Assembly: GCA_030374805.1 (NCBI GenBank)
Contig: JARGSG010000082.1
Span: 186,001 to 250,000 of the forward strand
Source: Gracilaria gracilis
Lineage: Eukaryota > Rhodophyta > Florideophyceae > Gracilariales > Gracilariaceae
DNA: 64,000 nt
Direction of reading: 5' to 3'
The notes beneath the pieces are model-generated. The model was not told the DNA's origin, ran no database searches, and worked only from the letters and a program-made list of their open reading frames with translations. Each line of letters opens with the position of its first letter. Within the stretch, counting starts at the first letter, position 1. The translations under genes and the position numbers were made by a program. Positions 12,721 through 25,141 of the stretch are shown piece after piece.

Positions 12721-12955
12721 TCTTAGCCACTTGCCGATTACTTCTGGCTCAAACGAAACGCCTACCGCCGGACTTCCGGGGACTCTCTTGAAAAAAGAGA
12801 GATACGCAGGAGAAACATGCGGGAGCCGTCTCCGCGCGAACGGCGGCGTTTATACCGCCGTCGTCCAGCACTGACGTGGTACGCATCGTGAATTACGCCT
12901 CCAAAGTCCCGCCCTCGCTATCTATCCACATTGCGTTTCATGCGCATAAAGTCCT

Positions 12956-14521
12956 CTACACAGCACAAAAACACACTTTCAAACCCAAACCTGAACCAAA
13001 TTTCCAAAAGTACAGAAGGACACGTTCACCAATCTTTCGCTCACCTCGGCAGTTATATGGTGTGGTGGTTGCCACGTAGCCGAAGATTTAGCTGTCAAGC
13101 TTTTCTACCTCGGCATCAGCATAGTCGATCTTTACCAGGTCTAAGCCTTCGCCGAAATCGCGATTCCGATAGAGCAAGGAGCAAAGCTTCGAGACATTTA
13201 GACCCCATGAACATGGAAGCCAGTCTGGATATAATCTGATTTCGCATGATCTCGTCTCTGCCACGAAAACTCTATCAAATCCGCCTGCAGAGTTTAATTG
13301 AAATCTGGCAAACTGCATAATACGTTTTCTGTCGGAGCTGGGGAAAATCGTTTCGAAGAACATTCCATCACCTACTTTATACATTGGATATCTCCGAACC
13401 TTCTTCTCTGTACCCCTAAATCAAACACAAATGCAAACACAGACCTAATCCCAAACGCAATTTGGAATAATATGGAAGGAAACGTTCTTAAACCTTTTGC
13501 TCATCCCGCAATTTATGCGGTGTGGTACTTGCCATGTACCCGAAGGTCTAGTTGTCAAATGTTTTTACTTTTGAATCTTCATAGTTGCTCATGATCACTT
13601 TTAAGATTTCGACCGACTCGCGTTTCCGCTAGGGCAAGGAGCCCTGTCGCGAGAACTTAGTCTCCATGTATGTACAAACCAGTCTTGCATTGATCGGAGT
13701 TCGCATGAATTTACCTCCGCCGCGGGAACTCTCTCAACTCCGCCTGCAGAGTTAATTGAAAACCGACAAGTTGTATATTACATTTTCCGTAGCCAGCTGG
13801 AGAGAACCGTCCCGCTGGGCATTAAATCATCTAATTTATACAGTGAACATCTCTAAACCTCCATCTGTGTACTCTTAAATCAAACACCCATACAAACACA
13901 CTCCCAAACCCAAACGCAATTTCTAACAATACAGAAGGAAACGTATCCCAATTCTTGGCTCATCTCGGTAGTTTCACGGTGTGGTTATCGCCGTGTACCC
14001 GAATATTGAAGTGTAAAGCTTTTCTACTTCGGCCTCATCACAGTAGATCATGACAATATCTAAGCTTTCGAACGAATTGCGATTCCGATCGAGTAAGAAC
14101 CAAAGTTCCGAAACATTTAGCGCCCATGAACATGGAAGCCAATCTTGAAATGGTCTGATTTCGAGTGATCTCGCCTATGCCATGAAAACTCTATCAATTC
14201 CGCCTTCAGATTTTATTAAAAGCCGGCCAATTGCGTAATAAATTTTCCGTCTGGAGCTAGACAGAACCGTCTCGATGAGCATTCGATCATCTACTTGATA
14301 GATAAACCATCTCAGAAACTTCACCTGTGTACCCCTAGATTGACCACGCATATAAACACACCCCCAAATCCCAAACACAGTTTCCAACAGCACAGAAGGT
14401 AACGTTCACCAATCTTTCGCTCACCTCGGCAGTTATATGGTGTGGTGGTTGCCCTGGACCCGAAGATTTAGCTGTCAAGCTTTTCTACCTCGGCATCAGT
14501 TTAGTCGATCTTAACCAGGTG
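12956..14521. repeat. ~460-bp tandem satellite
   Basis: About 3.4 monomers. The landmark 'ctactttat' or its variants recurs at 13371, 13831 and 14291, a 460-bp period. Monomers share 'cccaaacgcaattt', 'gtacccgaag', 'gatttcgaccgactcgcg' or its variant, and 'cgtctggagctagacagaac' or its variant. Two subtypes seem to alternate: one with 'ccatgaacatggaag' and one with 'ctccatgtatgtacaaacca'. The array is cut at 14521 by the end of giant element 1. Confidence 0.9.
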
Positions 14522-14730
14522 TGTCAAAAATGACCGAATTAAAATGATCGAAAAACCGGTGAGTTTATCCAAATTTGGATGTGCTTAATATCCGAAAATA
14601 TTTTAACATTTCCACTTGTGCTAGTTTGTGTGGAAAGAATCATTCACGAATATTTCCATCATTGCTAGTTTGAATGGAAGACAAACTAGCATGTTACTTC
14701 CGTTCATGCTAGTTTCCGAACCCAATGTAA
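14522..14730. repeat. Left terminal and subterminal repeats of element 1
   Basis: This end is the inverted counterpart of 56050-56230. It contains repeated GCTAGTTT/AAACTAGC motifs: tgtgctagtttgtg, attgctagtttgaa, acaaactagcatg and catgctagtttcc. Such clustered subterminal motifs are typical of CACTA-like transposons, where an element-encoded protein binds them. The extreme tip is abbreviated to TGTCAAAAATGACC. Confidence 0.75.
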
Positions 14731-15056
14731 GGGAGTAAGTGGCACATACTTAGAGCTTCACGGCGCCAAATAGGGATATATATCCCCAAATAGGGGTATA
14801 TATACATAGATAGCTGCTTATGGTAATACGATGAGAAGAACACAAACCATTCGAATAGCAACTCTCTATAGAGATACAGCACATCTATTCAACAACTCTC
14901 ATATCACATATCGGCCGTTTATTCTCTCTCTTTTGAAACGCCTTCGCATCACGTGCCACCTCCCCCATCACACCGTCCCACCCTCCGTGCGCCATATTAC
15001 GCTCCCCACCACTACGTACCCCCCTCTCCCCCAACACCCCCACACCGCTCCCCGCC

Positions 15057-18000
15057 ATGCCTAATTGCTGCTTTGAAGGCTGCTCCTTCTTCGCTCGCAC
15101 CATCCCCGCCATTCAAAGGCACCAACGAAGATGCCCCAACCGTCTCACCGCCAACAAGCGCTTCCTCTCCCCCGGCGGCAACGTCCCTCACTTCACCCCA
15201 CGCACAAAGCGTCACAAGTCCACCCCCTACTCCCACCACCACCCCCACCTCCTCTCTCCAATCGCCTTTCCGAAAACGTCCCCATCGCCGACGACGACTC
15301 CTACCACCACCAGCAACTCTCCCTCTCCGTCCACACCCAAGACGCCTACCATATCGTAGGCACCCCCGTCTGCTCCCTCTCCCCCCTCCCCACCTCCTCC
15401 ACCGCCCCCTCCTTCCCTCTCCTCAACAACCCCCACCTCGAACGAATGGTCCTCTACATCTCTTCCATCGCTTCCACCCTTGGCCCCCGCAAGGACGAAC
15501 TCATCTCTCTCCTCCACGACCCCTCCTTCTCCAAGTCAGCCTTCCACAACGACGTCTCCTCCGCCTCCCAGTGTCTCAAACTTCAAACAGACCTCTTCCA
15601 ACACCGAGTGACCAACATCGGTTTCACCCCCACCACCGTCCACGACCCACAGCAACTCTTCACGACCACCATCTTCCGAAAGGTTGCTATCCAAGTCCTT
15701 AAATCACAACTCGCACTCGCACACTCCGACAACACCTTCTTCCACCACGTCCCCCATACAACCTCCTCCGTCTCTCCCGCTTTCGCCCACCCCATGGCTT
15801 CTTTCCTCGGAAAAGAAGCTCTCCCAGCCCTCAAGCACGCAATCATGCAGTCCTCCAATAACTACTGCATCTGGCACACCCCTGAGAACACCGGTATCGA
15901 CTCCTTCATCGGCTTCGTCCAAGTATACTCCGACAAGTCCTCGACCTCCCTCAAATCCTCTTTCATCACCTCCTACCCCCTTCACATCACCCTCCTCAAC
16001 TTCTCCGACTCGTTCCGTCGCAAATGTATCACCGACAACCTCACCTTTCTCGGATACCTTCCAACCTCTTTCAATCTCGCCACCCCCTCTCAAGATCCCG
16101 ATACCATCCCCCAAACCTCGTCCAGCATCTCCCGCTCTACCAAAATGCAACTCATCCAGCGTGCCATCTCCAACCTTCTCGACCCTCTTCTCTCCTCCGG
16201 CCTCACCGGCTTCCCCTTCCGTGACGCTAATGGCGTGCTCCCCCATTGTCACCCAATCATCGCCAGCTACTGCGCAGACATCCCAGAAGCAAAAGACATT
16301 CTCGCCATCTCCCACGGCACCCGCCCCCAACATCCATGCCACTGATGTACCGTCCCACGCTCCGACCTCCACCTACACATTCCATCCCCCCCTCTTCGAT
16401 CCCAGACCCAGACTCTCGATGCCCGCAAATCACACTCTACCCTCGTCCAAGATGCTGAAAAGACCCTCCTCGCCAGAAAGCCCAGAATCGCCCGAAACAC
16501 CAAGGAAAAGGCCGTTGAAGCACTCCACTCCCTTTCCCTCGCAAAATACTCCTCCCTCTTCGAATCTTATCTTCTCCTCTCCCCTTACAACATCTTCCCC
16601 TTCGAACCACTGCATAACTTTCACCTCGGCATCTCCAAGCTCATCAAGCTCGCAGCCATCGAGAGACTCAAGTCAGAATCACTCTTCACTACCCCCCGTT
16701 CCTCCAAGTCCCGTCATTCCTTCAACTCCGTCCGCTCCTCCATCCTGAGAAACGCGAACACCATCCTCGCCGCCATCGAAAAGCATTCCCCAGCCTCAGG
16801 ACTCCACATCGACTTTTCCTCCTCCAACAACGGTCAGACCCTTAACGGTATCTTCACATCCAAAGTCCTACGTGGTATGCTCCAAGCAAAAGACTACCGT
16901 TCACTCGACATGGTCTTCTTCTTCATCGGCACCTTCTTCGACCGCTGCTGTGACGAGGTCGATGCAGCCCCCATCACTTCCGTTTTCACCAAGTACTCCG
17001 ATCTTCTCCTCTTCTCCATGAGACACAACACCTCCGCAGAATGGACCGACTCCCGCCTCACCGACCTCCAATTCCAAATCCGCTGCTTCAAGCGCACAGC
17101 CGTACTCGTTCTCGGCCCCCACCACACTTCCAGCCTTGGCACGCTCAAGTTCCATCTCCTCGACCACATCGTCGAGGACATTCGCAGCTTCGGAGGCCTC
17201 CACTTCAACGATGCCGGCATATTCGAACACGCCCAGTCCCTCTTCAAGTCACACTACTCCAAAACCTCAAAGCGCAGGTCCACCGCACATGAAGAAATCA
17301 TTCGCGCCATCCATCACTCCAACGCAACCAAAGATTGGAACCCCCTTTCCACCAACCACTCCATCACTTCCTCCACTCCTGCCCTCGCCTTTCCCATCCA
17401 ATCCCGCAAACCCGGTTTGGTCCGTGATGGAAACTCATCTCATTCGCTGATCTCATCACCGCCCACAAATTCCTCCACTCTAATCCTCATTTCAATCCCA
17501 AATCTCTACAGGACCTCTTCCCCACCGACACTCTCTCCATCCTCCAACAGATTGGAAAACACTCCCCCACTCTCCTTCGTACCCGAATCACCGTAGTCAA
17601 CTCCGCTTACGTCGCCGGTGGTTATTTCCCATCACTCGACCACTACATTGAAGAGGGGAACGAGCTCGCGCTGCAGGATCCTCAAGTATTTCTCATCCAA
17701 CGAATATTTGCCGCCCCTTCCTTCGGTTCTTCAAAATCCCCAAAGTTCTCTCACGTCCTCGTCGCAGGCCCCAGCTCCTCCAACTCCACCACCATCATCT
17801 GGGTCTGCAAACTCATCTCCCTTCTTCGCTTCGCCATTCCTTCTTCCGATCCATCTTCCAAGGATTTTGCCCCCGTACAGTTCATGGATCTCATCCCACC
17901 AAGCGACGAAGTCGATGTCACCCTCAACTGCATTTGCCTCCGATGGGCAGCAGACGACGAACATAATCACACCGCCCATCCAGTTCCCATCTCCACCAAC

Positions 18001-18219
18001 TCCACATCCGACAACGTTTCTCCATGGTTTGGACTCATCTCCTTCTCTTCTATCCTTGGCTCCGTTCGTGTTCTCCGCCAGAACTACCCCGCACCCCCAT
18101 CAATTTCCGCCTCCATTGGCGTTCCCATAGATTCTATCTCAACAGAGTCTAGCGGGACCCCACCTCCAGGCCCTACCTCCCACCCCCCGCAAAGCACTCA
18201 TTCCATACGATGTTCATAA
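15057..18219 (+). pseudogene. Gene A: Plavaka-type transposase with N-terminal zinc finger
   Basis: It starts with a C2H2-like finger, CCFEGCSFFARTIPAIQRHQ and then RRC. The core has Plavaka signatures: VYSDKSSTSLKS (catalytic Asp region), YPLHITLLNFSDSFRRK, FLGYLP, SGLTGFPFRDANGVLPHCHP, CADIPEA and PCHxC. Further on are FEPLHNFHLGISKLIKLAAI and, C-terminally, LRTRITVVNSAYVAGGYFP. Breaks: a frameshift near 15240, a TGA at 16343-16345 (Arg in copy 2b, between the PCH and C residues), and a frameshift near 17425; the last frame ends at 18219. The full protein would be about 1,050 aa. It should cut and join the element ends. The coding strand is extremely C-rich, which is not typical of the other genes. 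The element 2b copy is broken at different points. Confidence 0.8.
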
Positions 18220-18335
18220 ACCAATGACTACCACCCTCTTCCACAGGAAAGATTGGAGATAGGTATGGGATGAAGAAGATATACCACCTCTTCATCATCC
18301 CACAGCTATCTCCATTCCTCCCACTCTTATTCACC

Positions 18336-20943
18336 CTACCCTCTCCCCTCTCCCCGGTGCCCAACCAAACGACTGAAATTGGGCCTCTCCGGTCGCCACG
18401 CTGCTATGCGGCAGTCAAGAACCGCTCCAAGTCTCCGCCTAAAATTCGCCATAAAGTATTTCTCCCTCACCGCTAGATATACCTTCTCCCACGATGGAAT
18501 CCACAGCCCAACCGTCGCAATTCTCTCCGAATTTCCAAACACACACCTCGGATCCCCTTCTAAAAACCAATCGTTCTCAAACTCTTCGTCGTGCTCGTCC
18601 CTCACCAATTCACGTGCCAGCTTCAATATACCCTCCACTTCCCTTGGCAGATACCTCCCATACAATTGAGAAAACAAGAGCTGCCTTTGTCTCCCACGTC
18701 CCACACCCTCGTTCATCGTTTTCACAACACACCCAATCCACGCATCAAGTCTGGAGAGGTGCATCACCGTCCCATCTACGTAATGCTTTTCCCTATTACA
18801 TTTGGTCCCCATTGCGTATCCCATGTACTCCTCCAACACTGCCACCCCCATTCCGTTCTTGAAATACTTGTCTTCATCATCACAGCTCCACTGTGGAGCA
18901 TGCACAGTTGACCCAGAGTACGGAAGATATTCGAAACGGTTAATTCTCCACGCACACAACTTCTTCACCCCATCTTCTTCACTTCCCATAAACTTCTCGC
19001 CAGCCTCGTCCATCTGCTTTTTCAACTCCTCACCAAGTCCCGTCCCCTCGCTAGGCTTCGCCCGCTTTGCAATCAAATCATATCCCAGTAAAGAGAATAA
19101 TCTGTCCCAAGCAGCCCGGTTTCGCACCCCAATCACATCGCTTATCGTCTGCTTCATCCGCTGCTTCAGACACTTGTCCGCGCTTACATTCTCCACGCAC
19201 TCTTGTTTCCTCCCCGCTTCCCTTATCGTCTCCCATGTCTCTCCCATTAATTCTGTCTCAACCACATACTTCAACAACACATCACTTCCACCCTCTGTCG
19301 ATGGTGTGTACACCCTCATCTCATATGCAACCTGAATTGGGCACCTAGGCACCATCTCCTTCTCCCCAACTACAAACATGCTCCCCTCTCTACTTCCTCC
19401 CACCGTCTCACTCCTGTTCTTCCAGCTTCTACCAACGTTCTTTGTGTCGAAACAAAGTTCGGACGCCTCCAACTTCGCATAATGAAGACTCCTATCATAT
19501 ACAGCCCTTGCGAATCCATAAAAACATTCTTCCACTCCAGTATCATACTTTCGGCCCCCTCTCACCTTGTTTCCTCCACCACCTTACTTTCTCCCCTTTA
19601 CTGCCTCCCGAAGACTTTCGATCAACACATTTTTCCGTTTATTTTCCTCCCTCAGCCGTCCCAACTCTTTCTCCGTCAGCTTCAAACTCACCATCAATGT
19701 ATAGTGATTTTCCTTCATATTTCCCAACTGTCCCTCCAGTGAATTCACCCTCTGAACCAGTGCAGACCGTGGCAATACGCTTAAGTTCTCCTCATTCCCT
19801 TCCCGTTCCCTTGTAGATCCCCATTCATCTCCTCAAATTCTACCTCCGCTTTCTCCACGACCGCCGTCACTTTCGTCTCCCGCATCCTTCAGAAGTAAAA
19901 CGATGTTGTGCCTTACACGCATCCTTGGGGTGTTAGTGGCGCCGTCTCCACGACATTCAATTCCCCACGCCGTTCTGTTTGTACGTCGTCCTCCCCTTCG
20001 AAATCCCTCTCAAGCACTGCTGCTCTCCCTCAGACAATTTGCTTGGTTGATCCACCACTTCTACGTCGTAACCCTCTCCCGTCCGCATGTTCTCGTTGCT
20101 TATCTCCCCCCTTCTCCACAACGTCAACACCCATCAATCCATGAGCCACACTCCCTATTCTTCTCTCACTACCCTCCCCTGTTTCACGTTGTGCCATTGG
20201 CCGCACACGCCCCACTCCTTCTTTCTCCGGGTTTGCATTCTCTTGCTCGAAACCAATGCTTTCCTTCTCTGGCACTCTATTTGGCGTCACAAAAACCAAA
20301 CTCTCCACTCTTCGCGTCCTCTCCGGCTGACCACACCTCACTCTCTCCCTTTCTCCTTCCACCTCTTCGGGTACCCCAGCCTTAGGCACATTATCACCTT
20401 TAGTTCCCTTTCTTCTTCGAAGACCCCCACTACCTAATATGGTACCACTCCTTGCTATCGTTCCTCCCTCGACACCCGTACGAAGCTCTTTACCCCTCAC
20501 TATCATATCCCCGCTATCTCTCTCCTCTAAAGCTTGCGCAGTCTCTGCGCTTCTTCTGCGACCATCTCGCTCCCGACCACCCCGCAGTACCTCCTTCGCC
20601 TTACCCCGCTGCGCTCCCATGCCTTTCTTGGGACTAACGTCTTGATCTCGTGCGTGCGCAATAGGTTTCGTCACAACAATGCTTACCGTTCGCTGCGCTC
20701 GCTGCGTTCGTTCCGTTCGCTCCGATGTTACTCCCTCGACGCTCCTCGCCGCACCGTCGCTCTTCGCCGCACCGTCGCTCCTGGCCGCACCCTTCCTGCC
20801 TTTCCCACGTAAACCACTCCGAGGCGCACGCGTACTACGAACGGTGCGAACTTCGGCACTTACCGTTTCGACACGCATTTGGCTCTTTTACGCGCGACCG
20901 CTAACCTCCTCTGCATTCACAGCCCTCTTCTTACGTTTCGCCA
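18336..20943 (-). pseudogene. Gene B: basic coiled-coil element protein
   Basis: It begins MAKRKKRAVNAEEVSGRA at 20943 and hits a stop; the main frame 20878-20030 is a low-complexity, Arg/Ser/Glu-rich basic region with S-E-R-T-E-R-T repeats. Next, 19775-19584 gives a clear coiled coil (LVQRVNSLEGQLGNMKENHY through LTEKELGRLREENKRKNVLI). Then 19565-18336 gives a 409-residue domain with ECFYGFARAVYDRSLHYAKL, a region ending LFSLLGYDLIAK, and CDDEDKYFKNGMGVAVLEEY. I recognise no known family. It is conserved in three copies here, so it is a core element gene. By position and basic charge it could be the accessory DNA-binding protein analogous to TNPA of CACTA elements; this is speculation. Confidence 0.6.
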
Positions 20944-21004
20944 TATACAATCCGAATGGTTCCTCGCGGTTGACGCTGGGCTCACGACGTCTTAGCCGCT
21001 GACC

Positions 21005-21077
21005 GTGATCGAAGGTCACTGGAATCGGAACTGCTCTGCTCTCGACGTGTTTGGCACTCACTGTGATCGAACGTCAC
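21005..21077. promoter_or_regulatory. Paired 15-bp palindromic motif upstream of gene B
   Basis: gtgatcgaaggtcac (21005-21019) and gtgatcgaacgtcac (21063-21077) are two copies of a partial palindrome (GTGA...TCAC), 58 bp apart and 60-135 bp upstream of the gene B start. Element 3 keeps both before its gene B (gtgacgttcgatcac near 58170; gtgaccttcgataac near 58227). This would fit a dimeric regulator site. Function is inferred. Confidence 0.45.
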
Positions 21078-21384
21078 CGATCGAATGCGCACCCCAATCG
21101 AGTGGAGTGCGGTGGAAATCACCGAGTGCGGTTCTTTATTCCCCGATTCCGAAACAGAAAATTGACACCGAAATCTCCATTTCTGAACTACAAAGTTCTC
21201 ATAATGTTAAAAACCGTACACCATCATATTTGATGCTCTTCGCTACCTTTTATGTATCTATGTACTTCCATCTTGCAGTTCTGCCAAAGTGTTTAGTTTC
21301 TATTTCGTACTCAATGGCGAAGTTGGAATGCAATAAGTGCCACTTCTTTGTGTAGGTTTAGAGGGTGCTAATTTACTACACGTT

Positions 21385-24300
21385 CTAATCGATTATTATA
21401 ATAGGATTTGCCAATGTACTCCAGCTATACTCTACTTCATAATTCGCGAACAACTCCTCTCCCACTTCCAGTTTCCGAAGTGCTTGCACCGAAAGCATTT
21501 GGTATTCTCATAGGTGATGCGGGGTGCGTCCTGTATTTGGAGTTCGAATGACCCGCACATTTGCAGTCCTTCGTTTCGTCACACCATCCGCAACTGCGTC
21601 AATATCCTTATCACCTTCCATATATTTGGTATCCTTAATAGTTCCACCCAATGAAAAAGGAGCGGGGACAATCCATACAAGTATTAAACTCACTCCTTGT
21701 CTTCTTTCTGGGAGGCTATGGAATATATCACCGCGGACGTTAAACTCCATCGCATACTTCCGAAAGCGTTCGGATTTGGCTTCCAATAACCCTTCACCAT
21801 ATATCTTCTGTACCTCTTTTCTCGTCGTTAGGTCATGGTACACCAGTGTTCTATAGAATTAACATATCTCTTCATTTTCCACAAATCGGCGTGTAGTGAA
21901 CACCCCCACTCTGGCGCCAGGGTGACGAATTGTCGACTTCCCGATACGGCAACCGCACATGGTCGCTTCCAGTGCCAATATGGCATTCCAATCCAGAAGC
22001 CCCATCTTTCCTTGCAAAGTTTTAGGTCATTCGTGAAGGACCTTACGTCTACCAATGGGCACCAAGCTCTCATCCCGCCACATTGCCGCAAAAAAGTCCA
22101 AAATATACGTAAGAAACTTTTGATACTGGGGATAGCCGGATGGAGCCTTCCATGATCTCGATGGGCGAACGTTCCACTTCGGAAAAAAGTTCAACACCCT
22201 AATCATAGCATTCCGAACTTCCTGCGTTACCTGGATATCCGTCTCATTTTCCCACACGCACAATGCGAATTGAGTAATTGCGGCGTGCCTAGCATGGGCA
22301 AAGCAGTCAGGGTCCGGCTCACATCCGATGAGCCTGCGATGCAGTTGTAACTCCATACATGCCATTGCAGTCGAAAACGTTCCCGCAAACAAGTCGACCA
22401 CAATATCCCCAGCCTGGGAAAACCGACTGATTAGCTCCTTCAACAATGCCCGAGATTTCTGTTCGGACCACACCTTTTGTAAAACGTAGCCCCCACCTTC
22501 CTTCTTTCTCTTCCACTGAAGAATCTCCCCATTAGACATGGGAGGTACCTGGTAAATGACACTGTGGTACCCCGGGTACCTCGACTGCACGAAGTTGAAT
22601 TTCTCATAGTTCACCATCACATGCTGCTGCGCGTAGCTGAGACCATTTCGAACTCCATGTACAGCATACTCCATTGCAGGGAAAAGGGAGCACGACCTAC
22701 GTCCAGGGTTACGCATCTGGTTGCCTTGCGACCGTACAAAGTGCATTGGGACCAGGTCCACAACAAAGAAACGCCTTAGTACTCCGTTTTTGTCTTTTGC
22801 CCCAATGGCAGAAAGTACATCTCTCCATTTCTGGTCCTGCTCGAAAGCACTGAAGATAACGAAATGGTTCCCAGGACGTAGCACTCTTGATAGAAGCTTT
22901 GCTGCCTTCTTCATGTCCTGAGGGTTCAGTACATCGTACCAGCTGTTGCTTAGGTTCTTGTTCCCTCGGATGTTGTACGGAGGGTCCATGAGAACCAGTT
23001 GAACTTTTCCTAACGGAGACACATCATCCCTCCGCAACGTCTCGTCAATCTCTACCATATACTGAAACCCGCAATTGTACAAGCTAAAGTACTTCTCCAT
23101 CTCCTCCTCACAACTTCGGAAAGCCATTTTTGTCATCCAACGACGCAATCGATGGTGGGGGTATTACGCCTACACCGGACGCTTCGTCACCCGTACTTTC
23201 TTTCCCAATGTCGGCCACTATGTTCGTATCACCATCTCCTTCTTCGCCTCTCCCCTCCTTCGGCTCCGTTGGTTTTCCGATTTCCTCCACATCCTCCACA
23301 TCATCTTCAATTTGTATGGCAGGCTCTGGTTTGGATATCGGTGTTCGCTTGTGTCCTCCATGACGGAGGACACAAGCGAATTCGAGAAACTGTCGAATCT
23401 CTGAACAAACTCTCGTGATGGGTCTCTGCTAAACGTCTTCAGAACTGTCCACTGTCCTGGTTCGGAATTAGAGCAGAACTGCTTAGTCACAATAGCCTTG
23501 TTGAGGTCCGAAATGAACTCCTTACCAAGCATTCGGAGGGCAGCATCGATGTCTTGCGGTAAATTTTATACCCACGGGATGAACTGTGTTTCAATAACAG
23601 TTTCACCTTTGCTCGGTAGCAAGCGATGGTCGTTATCCCGGTGGAAGAACCCCTGCCCTCGTCTCAATCGCTTGAAACTGCATTTAGTCGTACATGACTC
23701 GGATGAATGGAAGAACAATGACGTCCACGGTAGGGAATCTCACGAATTGAGAGAAACAATCCCATGCCTTCGTTATGAGCTGCACACCAAATCCAACCTG
23801 CTGAGCTTCGAGTTTGTTGGATATTTGGACATTCACAAAAGGTGTGGGTTATCCCTTGTCTCCTCTTTTTCTCTTCTGGCCTACAACTCTTTTTTTTGGA
23901 AACTTTCTGAATGAGGGAGAGAAAGAGAATCCTTTGGAAATGTGTGGCAACGGTTGTGGCGAACGGGGGAACCACCCGTCCCACTCGCTTAGGAGGTATA
24001 GTCATGGACTTGAAAAACTCGGTCAAAGTCACATTCTTCGGTATTCCTTTAAAGTTCACCTCGGTATAAGCATTCCAGAAGTCCCTTACACGCCAGTCCG
24101 TATCACAGTCTAAGATGTCCAATAATCTCGTTGAGAGGTATAGCTGACGATAAGACCCCTTCAGAGATACGACCCGTAGTTCACTGTCAGTAAACCTCGG
24201 ATGTCCTGGACCCACAAGAATATAGAAGTAATTCTTTGGCAGCGGTAGGACGTTGCGATTCTTGATATCGTGATCAACGAACTCGCTGTGTCCCACCTTC

Positions 24301-24458
24301 CTTGGCCGGTCTTCATCTCGCATTGTCGACGCGTAATGATCGCGGATTGCGAGGCATACTGTGACAAGCTCATCTCTGGAGCCATACAGTTTTCCAACCT
24401 TCATATCGGAGCTTGAGGGTGCCGGTGACGTAGACCTCGATGAACTATGTGGAGCCAT
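21385..24458 (-). pseudogene. Gene C: beta-class DNA amino-methyltransferase-SET fusion
   Basis: The start MAPHSSSRSTSPAPSSSD at 24458 matches the start in copy 2b. The N-terminal ~270 aa are an unrecognised domain (YRQLYLSTRLLDI, KGIPKNVTLTEFFKSM). The methyltransferase frame 23148-22027 has LVLMDPPYNIRG (motif IV) ahead of VVDLFAGTFSTAMACMELQ (motif I), the order of beta-class N6-adenine/N4-cytosine enzymes such as CcrM-type proteins, and not the DPPW of eukaryotic MT-A70. A TGA replacing Trp at about 22025 ends the frame, but LHE-PKTLQGK continues in register into a SET domain: TRKEVQKIYGEGLLE, RRTANVRVIRTP, VGEELFANYEVEY. A second TGA lies at 21508-21510, and an upstream frameshift near 23880 breaks the N-terminal half. 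Full length is about 1,000 aa. In this copy the SET 'FADY' Asp is Asn. Confidence 0.78.
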
Positions 24459-24835
24459 TTTATGCATGCACGGGAAGAGGGTGCGTTGACGGGTTATGAT
24501 TCGAATTTCCGGAGCAGACAGGAGATGGCAGCGGACGGGAGATGGCAGCGGACGGGAGATAACAGCGGAGGGGAGGAAACAGCGCACGAGAGACTGCAGC
24601 GGGCGGGGGATAGCTGCCGACGAGATATGAGATTGCGCGGGAGACGGGAGCGGGCGGGAGAAGATAGCAACGATACTGCACGAACCAGGTTCTTTCAACA
24701 CGAAAGGGAGATGTGCAAGATGCCTGAAATGCACGTGAACTCGTAAAGAGGTGTCAGGGAAAGCGGCGACACTCGAGGGATACGGAACTTGGTGATTGCA
24801 AACATATACACGAAGTTATAGGGAACAGCTGGTAG

Positions 24836-25025
24836 GACAGCGGACCGGGGTGTCGTGGCGCTTCATCAGTGCACTGATGAAGTGCCAGGAACCCGTGGTC
24901 CGCAGTCCCAAAAATATATTTTATTTTCCATATTTTTTAACGACAGCCTGGGACAGCGGATCGGGGTATCGTGGCACTTCATCGGTGCACTGAGGAAGCG
25001 CCGCGACACCCCGGTCCACTGTCTC
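24836..25025. repeat. Two imperfect hairpins sharing a core
   Basis: tggcgcttcatcagtgcact with gatgaagtgcca (24856-24887) is a near-perfect palindrome. The second (about 24955-25020) has the same arms, gtggcacttcatcgg and then gaagcgccgcgacaccccgg. Both share the core GGGGTGTCGTGGCGCTTCAT with the two perfect hairpins further right, so these form one family of structured repeats. Confidence 0.75.
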
Positions 25026-25141
25026 AACGCGCCGTGAGTGATGAAGCTGTGGTAGAAGTACACGTGGCACCGCCAACGCGCTGTCCTACCAGCCGTTTCT
25101 TATATCTTGGCCTATATCTTGGCATCATATTTACATTCTTA

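Larger units (their letters stand above)
9438..12955 (-). mobile_element. Truncated DIRS-type tyrosine-recombinase retroelement
   Basis: On the minus strand the order is gag-like, reverse transcriptase, RNase H, tyrosine recombinase, the order of DIRS-like elements. Satellite monomers lie directly on both sides (to 9437 and from about 12910-12955). The recombinase stops at the satellite junction before its second half, so the 3' end is missing. I did not find the element's own terminal repeats. All coding parts have frame breaks. Confidence 0.8.

Noticed and set aside
15227-16372. Gly/Glu-rich minus-strand ORFs opposite gene A
   Set aside because: Antisense of a very C-rich transposase gene; no independent support.
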